From: Sthenelais limicola
Taxonomy: Eukaryota; Annelida; Polychaeta; Phyllodocida; Sigalionidae
DNA: 64,000 nucleotides
Direction of reading: 5' to 3'
NCBI GenBank assembly: GCA_942159475.1
Contig: OW804096.1
Span: 91,404,827-91,468,826 of the forward strand
Part shown: positions 54,114 to 64,000 of the stretch, piece by piece
Position numbering within the stretch: the first letter of the stretch is position 1
Layout of the letters: each line of letters opens with the position of its first letter
Program-made: the position numbers and the translations under genes
Notes under the pieces: generated by a model
What the model was told of the DNA's origin: nothing
The model's input: only the letters and a program-made list of their open reading frames with translations
Database searches by the model: none

Positions 54114-55100
54114 TTTTCAGCTCAAAATCCGTGGAAAAGGGTATGTTTCCTGATAGGTGGAACAAGCCTATGTCCTACTTTTTGTATCTGATTGTGGGGG
54201 CCGGGACCTTCGGGAGCTGGTTAACATGAAAATAGGGGTTCTTCGGGAGCTGATTTTCAGTCAAATGTAGACCTTCGGGAGCTGATCATTGTCATTGGTC
54301 AAAAGGGGAGGGGATTGTTTTGAAGGCATATTTTAAAATTAGGCCTGCAGCATGCAAATATAGAAGTAAAACATTGTTTAGTTATAAAAAGCTATAAAAG
54401 ATAAACATTTATTTTGGTTACCTCTGTATGGAAGAATACAGAAATACATATAATTGTAGAGAACAGCTACAAGCTAGCTCAGAAACAATAGGCCTACCAG
54501 CTGATGAACCAGCTTGAGGTATGTTTCGTCATTTAATGTACTGTAAGATACAGTAAATGTGGATCATAAACAGAAAGCATGGAGAATGTGTTTTACAATA
54601 TGCCACCTAATCAATCTATGAAAATATATATATAACATTCCTCAAAGTATCAATGATTTGTCAAATGACTAGAAGCTACTAGATGCAGCCCACACTGTTC
54701 AGGCATTGAGAAACTAGAATACATAAAAATCATTAGACATAATGTTAACTGTGATAATAGATGAAATAGAATTCACAATATTTACACACATGGGTAGATC
54801 ATCCTCCGCAAACGTAAAAATAATCCATTTATCGTAGTGGACATAGTATCAAATGAGTAAATTGTTTAAATCCATTTTTATTTCTTTATTTCGGAAGATG
54901 TGAATGCCTATTAATGGGGGGATCTTTGGAAGCTGAGCTGACAGCCTGAAAAATGTGGTTTTCAGGAGCTGACCTTCGGGAGCTTTGTAACGTCTATGCA
55001 GCAAAGTTAATTCACTCCGCACCTCAGGATTCCTCCTGCCGCCAACTCGGTGAAGAACGATCACAAAAACAGTACTGCGGTTAGTTTTATATATGTACCA
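54114..55100. other. Inverted copy of the arm and U
   Basis: 339-bp arm at 54,114-54,452, then the reverse complement of U to about 55,100. It ends at the satellite edge CCAACCTGTAACC. No gene; the minus-strand frames at 54,849-55,064 and 55,061-55,624 are repeat-derived. Confidence 0.85.
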
Positions 55101-55242
55101 ACCTGTAACCTTACTCCATGAACCCTACACCACCTGTATGACCTTGTATCCACCTGTAACCTTACTCCAGGTAACCTACACCACCTGTATGACCTTGTAT
55201 CCACCTGTAACCTTCGTCCAGGTAACCTACACCACCTGTATG
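55101..55242 (+). repeat. Satellite remnant, inverted copy
   Basis: Reverse complement of 36,837-36,978, about three units between U and the MITE. Confidence 0.9.
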
Positions 55243-55503
55243 CAGTGTGCAACATAGTGAATTTGGAGATGAGAGACCGTCGGTCTCTGCCTAATTGTAA
55301 CAGTGGAGACCGGAAAGATTTTACAGAGACCAAAAAAAAAGTTTGGGTCATAGATAGGGTTCCCGTGGTCCAGAGCAGTTTGAACATTTTATCACTTAGA
55401 TAATTCATTGGAGACCGTCGGGCCCTGATAATTATCAATTTCAGAGACCGACGAAAATTCAATGGAGACCTGGGCGTCGGTCTCTGGGTTATGTTGCACA
55501 CTG
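55243..55503. mobile_element. MITE, inverted copy
   Basis: Reverse complement of 36,576-36,836, with the matching TGTATG flanking duplication. It lies at the same place in the satellite, so it is a duplicated insertion. Confidence 0.9.
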
Positions 55504-58500
55504 TGTATGACCTTGTATCCACCTGTAACCTTCCTCCAGTTAACCTACACCACCTGTATGACCTTGTATCCACCTGTAACCTTCCTCCAGGTAACCTACA
55601 CCACCTGTATGACCTTGTATCCACGTGTAACCTTCCTCCAGTTAACCTACACCACCTTATGACCTTGTATCCACCTGTAACCTTCCTCCAGGTGACCTAG
55701 ACCACCTGTATGACCTTGTATCCACCTGTAACCTTACTCCATGAACCCTACACCACCTGTATGACCTTCTGTCCACCTGTAAACTTACTCCATGAACCCT
55801 ACACCACCTGTATGACCTTGTATCCACCTGTAACCTTCCTCCAGGTAACCTACACCACCTGTATGACCTTGTATCCACGTGTAACCTTCCTCCAGTTAAC
55901 CTACACCACCTGTATGACCTTGTATCCACCTGTAACCTTACTCCATGAATCCTACACCACCTGTATGACCTTGTTTTCACCCTGTAACCTTACTCCAGTT
56001 AACCTACACCACTTTATGACCTTGTATCCACCTGTAACCTTCCTCCAGGTGACCTAGACCACCTGTATGACCTTGTATCCACCTGTAACCTTACTCCATG
56101 AACCCTACACCACCTGTATGACCTTCTGTCCACCTGTAAACTTACTCCATGAACCCTACACCACCTGTATGACCTTGTATTCACCTGTAGCCTTACTCCA
56201 GGTAACCTACACCACATGTATGACCTTGTATCCACCTGTAACTTTACTCCATGAACCCTAAACCACCTGTATGACCTTGTATCCACCTGTAACCTTCCTC
56301 CAGGTAACCTACACCACCTGTTTGACCTTGTAACCAACTGTAACCTTACTCCAGGTAACCTACACCACCTGTATGACCTTGTATCCACCTGTAACCTTAC
56401 TCCAGGTAACCTACATCACCTGTATGACCTTGTATCCATCTGTAACTTTACTCCATGAACCCTACACCACCTGTATGACCTTGTATCCACCTGTAACCTT
56501 ACTCCATGAACCCTACACCACCTGTATGACCTTGTATCCAACTTAACCTTACTCCAGGTAACCTACACCACCTGTATGACCTTGCATCCACCTGTAACCT
56601 TACTCCATGAACCCTACACCACCTGTATGACCTTGTATCCACCTGTAACCTTACTCCAGGTAACCTACACCACCTGTATGACCTTGTATCCAACTGTAAG
56701 CTTCCTCCAGGTAACCTACACCACCTGTATGACCTTGTATCCAACTGTAACCTTACTCCAGGTAACCTACACCACCTGTATGACCTTGTATCCACCTGTA
56801 ACCTTACTCCATGAACCCTACACCACCTATATGACCTTGTATCCAATTGTAACCTTACTCCAGGTAACCTAAACCACCTGTATGACCTTGTATCCACCTG
56901 TAACCTTACTCCATGAACCCTACACCACCTGTATGACCTTGTATCCACCAGTAACCTTCCTCCAGGTAACCTACAGCACCTGTTTGACCTTGTATCCACC
57001 GGTAACCTTACTCCAGGTAACCTACAGCACCTATATGACCTTGTATCCACCAGTAACCTTACTCCATGAACCTTACACCACCTGTATGACCTTGTATCCA
57101 CCTGTAACCTTACTCCAGGTAACCTACACCACCTGTATGACCTTGTATCCACCTGTAACCTTACTCCAGGTAACCTACATCACCTGTATGACCTTGTATC
57201 CATCTGTAACTTTACTCCATGAACCCTACACCACCTGTATGACCTTGTATCCACCAGTAACCTTACTCCATGAACCTTACACCACCTGTATGACCTTGTA
57301 TCCACCTGTAACCTTACTCCAGGTAACCTACACCACCTGTATGACTATGTATCCACCTGTAACCATACTCCATGTAACCTACACCACCTGTATGACCTTG
57401 TATCCACCTGTAACCTTACTCCAGGTAACCTACACCACCTGTATGACTATGTATCCACCTGTAACCTTCCTCCAGGTAACCTACACAACCTGTATGACCT
57501 TCTGTCCACCTGTAACCTTACTCCAGGTAACCTACACAACCTGAATAACTATGTATCCACCTGTAACCTTACTCCAGGTAACCTACACCACCTGTATGAC
57601 CTTGTATACACCTGTAACCTTACTCCAGGTAACCTACACAACCTGTATAACTATGTATCCACCTGTAACCTTACTCCAGTTAACCTACACCACCTGTATG
57701 ACCTTGTATACACCTGTAACTTTACTCCATGAACCCTACACCACCTGTTTGACCTTGTATCCACCTGTAACCTTCCTCCAGGTAACCTACACCAACTGTA
57801 TGACCTTGTATCCACCTCTAACCTTACTCCTGATAGCCTACACCACCTGTATGACCTTGTATCCACCTGTAACCATACACCAGGAAACCTACACCAGCTG
57901 TATGACCTTCTGTCCACCTGTAACCTTACTCCAGGTAACCTACACCACGTGTATGACCTTGTATACACAGGTAACCTTCCTCCAGGTAACCTACACCAAC
58001 TGTATGACGTTGTATTCACCTGTAACCTTACTCCAGGTAACCTACACCACCTGTATGACCTTGTATACACCTGTAACCTTACTCCAGGTAGCCTACATCA
58101 CCTGTATGACCTTGTAACCACCTGTAACCTTACTCCAGGTAACCTACACCACCTGTATGACCTTGTATCCACCTGTAACCTTACTCCAGGTAACCTACAT
58201 CACCTGTATGACCTTGTATCCATCTGTAACTTTACTCCATGAACCCTACACCACCTGTATGACCTTGTATCCACCTGTAACCTTACTCCATGAACCCTAC
58301 ACCACCTGTATGACCTTGTATCCAACTTAACCTTACTCCAGGTAACCTACACCACCTGTATGACCTTGTATCCACCTGTAACCTTACTCCATGAACCCTA
58401 CACCACCTGTATGACCTTGTATCCACCTGTAACCTTACTCCAGGTAACCTACACCACCTGTATGACCTTGTATCCAACTGTAAGCTTCCTCCAGGTAACC

Positions 58501-61500
58501 TACACCACCTGTATGACCTTGTATCCAACTGTAACCTTACTCCAGGTAACCTACACCACCTGTATGACCTTGTATCCACCTGTAACCTTCCTCCAGGTAA
58601 CCTACACCACCTGTATGACCTTGTATCCACGTGTAACCTTCCTCCAGTTAACCTACACCACCTTATGACCTTGTATCCACCTGTAACCTTCCTCCAGGTG
58701 ACCTAGACCACCTGTATGACCTTGTATCCACCTGTAACCTTACTCCATGAACCCTACACCACCTGTATGACCTTCTGTCCACCTGTAAACTTACTCCATG
58801 AACCCTACACCACCTGTATGACCTTGTATCCACCTGTAACCTTACTCCAGGTAACCTACACCACCTGTGTGACCTTGTATCCACCTGTAACCTTACTCCA
58901 GGTAACCTACATCACCTGTATGACCTTGTATCCATCTGTAACTTTACTCCATGAACCCTACACCACCTGTATGACCTTGTATCCACCTGTAACCTTACTC
59001 CATGAACCCTACACCACCTGGATGACCTTGTATCCAACTTAACCTTACTCCAGGTAACCTACACCACCTGTATGACCTTGTATCCACCTGTAACCTTACT
59101 CCATGAACCCTACACCACCTGTATGACCTTGTATCCACCTGTAACCTTACTCCAGGTAACCTACACCACCTGTATGACCTTGTATCCAACTGTAACCTTA
59201 CTCCAGGTAACCTACACCACCTGTATGACCTTGTATCCACCTGTAACCTTACTCCATGAACCCTACACCACCTATATGACCTTGTATCCAATTGTAACCT
59301 TACTCCAGGTAACCTAAACCACCTGTATGACCTTGTATCCACCTGTAACCTTACTCCATGAACCCTACACCACCTGTATGACCTTGTATCCACCAGTAAC
59401 CTTCCTCCAGGTAACCTACAGCACCTGTTTGACCTTGTATCCACCTGTAACCTTACTCCAGGTAACCTACAGCACCTATATGACCTTGTATCCACCAGTA
59501 ACCTTACTCCATGAACCTTACACCACCTGTATGACCTTGTATCCACCTGTAACCTTACTCCAGGTAACCTACACCACCTGTATGACCTTGTATCCACCTG
59601 TAACCTTACTCCAGGTAACCTACATCACCTGTATGACCTTGTATCCATCTGTAACTTTACTCCATGAACCCTACACCACCTGTATGACCTTGTATCCACC
59701 AGTAACCTTACTCCATGAACCTTACACCACCTGTATGACCTTGTATCCACCTGTAACCTTACTCCAGGTAACCTACACCACCTGTATGACTATGTATCCA
59801 CCTGTAACCATACTCCATGTAACCTACACCACCTGTATGACCTTGTATCCACCTGTAACCTTACTCCAGGTAACCTACACCACCTGTATGACTATGTATC
59901 CACCTGTAACCTTCCTCCAGGTAACCTACACAACCTGTATGACCTTCTGTCCACCTGTAACCTTACTCCAGGTAACCTACACAACCTGAATAACTATGTA
60001 TCCACCTGTAACCTTACTCCAGGTAACCTACACCACCTGTATGACCTTGTATACACCTGTAACCTTACTCCAGGTAACCTACACAACCTGTATAACTATG
60101 TATCCACCTGTAACCTTACTCCAGTTAACCTACACCACCTGTATGACCTTGTATACACCTGTAACTTTACTCCATGAACCCTACACCACCTGTTTGACCT
60201 TGTATCCACCTGTAACCTTCCTCCAGGTAACCTACACCACCTGTATGACCTTGTATCCACCTCTAACCTTACTCCTGATAGCCTACACCACCTGTATGAC
60301 CTTGTATCCACCTGTAACCATACACCAGGAAACCTACACCAGCTGTATGACCTTCTGTCCACCTGTAACCTTACTCCAGGTAACCTACACCACGTGTATG
60401 ACCTTGTATACACAGGTAACCTTCCTCCAGGTAACCTACACCAACTGTATGACGTTGTATTCACCTGTAACCTTACTCCAGGTAACCTACACCACCTGTA
60501 TGACCTTGTATACACCTGTAACCTTACTCCAGGTAGCCTACATCACCTGTATGACCTTGTAACCACCTGTAACCTTACTCCAGGTAACCTACACCACCTG
60601 TATGACCTTGTATCCACCTGTAACCTTACTCCAGGTAACCTACATCACCTGTATGACCTTGTATCCATCTGTAACTTTACTCCATGAACCCTACACCACC
60701 TGTATGACCTTGTATCCACCTGTAACCTTACTCCATGAACCCTACACCACCTGTATGACCTTGTATCCAACTTAACCTTACTCCAGGTAACCTACACCAC
60801 CTGTATGACCTTGTATCCACCTGTAACCTTACTCCATGAACCCTACACCACCTGTATGACCTTGTATCCACCTGTAACCTTACTCCAGGTAACCTACACC
60901 ACCTGTATGACCTTGTATCCAACTGTAAGCTTCCTCCAGGTAACCTACACCACCTGTATGACCTTGTATCCAACTGTAACCTTACTCCAGGTAACCTACA
61001 CCACCTGTATGACCTTGTATCCACCTGTAACCTTACTCCATGAACCCTACACCACCTATATGACCTTGTATCCAATTGTAACCTTACTCCAGGTAACCTA
61101 AACCACCTGTATGACCTTGTATCCACCTGTAACCATACTCCATGAACCCTACACCACCTGTATGACCTTGTATACACCTGTAACCTTACTCCAGGAATCC
61201 TACACCACCTGGATGACTTTATACCCACCTGTAACCTTACTCCATGTAACCTACACCACCCGTTTGACCTTGTATCCACCTGTAACCTTACTTCAGGTAA
61301 CCTACACCAACTGTATGACCTTGTATTCACCTGTAGCCTTACTCCAGGTAACCTACACCACCTGTATGACCTTGTATCCACCTGTAACCTTACTTCAGGT
61401 AACCTACACCAACTGTATGACCTTGTATCCACCTGTAACCTTACTCCAGGTAACCTACACCACCTGTATGACCTTGTATCCACCTCTAACCTTACTCCTG

Positions 61501-64000
61501 ATAGCCTACAGCAGCTGTATGACCTTGTATCCACCTGTAACCTTACTCCAGGTAACCTACACCACCTGTATGACCTTGTATCCACCTGTAACTTTACTCC
61601 ATGAACCCTACAGCACCTGTATGACCTTGTATCCACCTGTAACCTTCGTCCAGGTAACCTACACCACCTGTATGACCTTGTATCCACCTCTAACCTTACT
61701 CCTGATAGCCTACAGCAGCTGTATGACCTTGTATCCACCTGTAACCTTACTCCATGAACCCTACACCACCTGTATGACCTTGTATCCACCTGTAACCTTG
61801 CTCCAGTTAACCTACACCACCTGTATGACCTTGTATCCGCCTGTAACCTTACTCCAGTTAACCTACACCACCTGTATGACCTTGTATCCACCTGTAACCA
61901 TACACCAGGAAACCTGCACCAACTGTATGACCTTGTATCCACCTGTAACCTTCCTCCAGGTAACCTACACCACCTGTATGACCTTGTATCCACCTGTAAC
62001 CTTCCTCCAGGTAACCTACACCACCTGTATGACCTTGTATCCACCTGTAATCATACTCCAGGTAACCTACACCACCTGTATGACCTTGTATCCACCTGAA
62101 ACCTTACTCCAGGTAACCTACACCACCTGTATGACCTTGTATCTACCTGTAATCATACTCCAGGTAACCTACGCCACCTGTATGACCTTGTAGCCACCTG
62201 TAACCTTACTCCAGGTAACCTACACCACCTGTATGACCTTGTATCCAACTGTAACCTTACTCCAGGTAACCTACACCACCTGTATGACCTTGTATCCACC
62301 TGTAACCTTACTCCATGAACCCTACACCACCTGTATGACCTTGTATACACCTGTAACCTTACTCCAGGAATCCTACACCACCTGGATGACTTTATACCCA
62401 CCTGTAACCTTACTCCAGTTAACCTACACCACCTGTATGACCTTGTATCCAACTGTAACCTTACTCCAGGTAACCTACACCAACTGTATGACCTTGTATC
62501 CACCTGAAACCTTCCTCCATGTAACCTACACCACCTGTATGACCTTGTATCTACCTGTAATCATACTCCAGGTAACCTACACCACCTGTATGACCTTGTA
62601 TCTACCTGTAATCATACTCCAGGTAACCTACGCCACCTGTATGACCTTGTAGCCACCTGTAACCTTACTCCAGGTAACCTACACCACCTGTATGACCTTG
62701 TATCCAACTGTAACCTTACTCCAGGTAACCTACACCACCTGTATGACCTTGTATCCACCTGTAACCTTACTCCATGAACCCTACACCACCTGTATGACCT
62801 TGTATACACTTGTAACCTTACTCCAGGAATCCTACACCACCTGGATGACTTTATACCCACCTGTAACCTTACTCCAGTTAACCTACACCACCTGTATGAC
62901 CTTGTATCCAACTGTAACCTTACTCCAGGTAACCTACACCACCTGTATGACCTTGTATCCACCTGTAACCTTACTCCATGAACCCTACACCACCTGTATG
63001 ACCTTGTATCCACCTGTAACCTTACTCCAGGTAACCTACACCACCTGTATGACCTTGTATACACCTGTAACCTTACTCCAGGTAGCCTACATCACCTGTA
63101 TGACCTTGTAACCACCTGTAACCTTACTCCAGGTAACCTACGCCACCTGTATGACCTTGTATCCACCTGTAACCTTCCTCCAGGTAACCTACATCACCTG
63201 TATGACCTTGTATCCATCTGTAACTTTACTCCATGAACCCTACACCACCTGTATGACCTTGTATCCACCTGTAACCATACTCCATGAACCCTACACCACC
63301 TGTATGACCTTGTATCCAACTGTAACCTTACTCCAGGTAACCTACACCACCTGTATGACCTTGTATCCACCTGTAACCTTACTCCAGGTAACCTACACCA
63401 CCTGTATGACCTTGTATCCAACTGTAACCTTACTCCAGGTAACCTACACCACCTGTATGACCTTGTATCCACCTGTAACCTTACTCCATGAACCCTACAC
63501 CACCTGTATGACCTTGTATACACCTGTAACCTTACTCCAGGAATCCTACACCACCTGGATGACTTTATACCCACCTGTAACCTTACTCCATGTAACCTAC
63601 ACCACCCGTTTGACCTTGTATCCACCTGTAACCTTACTTCAGGTAACCTACACCAACTGTATGACCTTGTATTCACCTGTAGCCTTACTCCAGGTAACCT
63701 ACACCACCTGTATGACCTTGTATCCACCTGTAACCTTACTTCAGGTAACCTACACCAACTGTATGACCTTGTATCCACCTGTAACCTTACTCCAGGTAAC
63801 CTACACCACCTGTATGACCTTGTATCCACCTGTAACTGTACTCCATGAACCCTACACCACCTGTATGACCCTGTATCCACCTGTAACCTTCCTCCATGTA
63901 ACCTACACCACCTGTATGACCTTGTATCCACCTGTAACCTTGCTCCAGTTAACCTATACCACCTGTATGACCTTGTATCCGCCTGTAACCTTACTCCAGT
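55504..64000 (+). repeat. 51-bp satellite array, inverted right arm, about 167 units, runs off window
   Basis: Reverse complement of 28,079-36,575 with zero net indels (landmarks add to 92,079 from end to end). It has the 2,445-bp tandem duplication (57,949 and 60,394) but not the 1,885-bp extra block of the middle copy. Orientation is that of array 1. It continues beyond the window. Confidence 0.93.

Larger units (their letters stand above)
28079..64000. repeat. Large inverted repeat, arms of at least 12,444 bp
   Basis: Left arm 28,079-40,522 and right arm 51,557-64,000, with spacer 40,523-51,556. The outer limit is set only by the window end, so the arms may be longer. About ten paired landmarks, including the satellite frames, MITE, U, inverted-repeat arms and S, all sum to 92,079. 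The few differences seen are single-base changes. Confidence 0.9.

Noticed and set aside
15295..64000. Dozens of overlapping open frames of 60-963 codons on both strands across the satellite.
   Set aside because: They all reduce to four stop-free readings of one 51-bp unit, overlap each other on both strands, and begin or end wherever a variant makes a stop. There is no codon-position bias by eye.

Overview
This is eukaryotic DNA: AT-rich, intron-rich and full of repeats. It probably comes from a marine invertebrate deuterostome such as an echinoderm. That guess is inference from general texture (many TAGGCCTA palindromes, short exons in long introns, foldback elements); no marker gene fixes the taxon. 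There is no bacterial gene organisation.

Layout. (1) 484-11,316, minus strand: most of one recognisable gene, the RNA polymerase III subunit RPC3 (POLR3C), rebuilt from 12 exons with matching phases (447 codons). Its start is at 11,316 and its last exons lie beyond the left edge. Its introns carry a tRNA-derived SINE, a 533-bp terminal-inverted-repeat element, two hairpin elements, a foldback element built of 'CTCGGACC' motifs, and small duplications. (2) 11.4-15.2 kb: a CCAAT-containing, probably bidirectional promoter region, then poly-C/G and polypurine tracts, duplicated blocks and one foldback element. (3) 15.2-19.6 kb: a tandem array of a 51-bp unit, about 86 copies, followed by a possible terminal exon with a polyadenylation signal. 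(4) 22.1-25.0 kb: 518-bp tandem repeats, each with a palindrome matching the RFX X-box. (5) 27.5-64.0 kb: the same 51-bp satellite in the opposite orientation, in three long copies, with two islands of non-satellite DNA.

The right-hand 36 kb has a nested architecture. The interval 28,079-40,522 is repeated as its reverse complement at 51,557-64,000: paired positions always add to 92,079 over 12.4 kb, with no net indel at any of the roughly ten landmarks compared. Between these arms lies a direct copy of 28,478 onward (offset +12,045, then +13,930 after an extra 1,885-bp block). A 2.2-kb segment S, flanked by 339-bp inverted repeats, is present twice in opposite orientations. This is either very recent segmental duplication with inversion or an assembly fold-back. 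The copies differ by scattered single-base variants in a mosaic pattern, so they are not all one sequence pasted three times.

Nearly all long open frames in the window are by-products of the 51-bp unit (a multiple of three with no stop in four of six frames). I do not annotate them as proteins. Besides POLR3C, only two short terminal-exon candidates (19,605 and the S-segment exon) and one short promoter-linked ORF near 7.47 kb look possibly genic. Identity statements are by eye.
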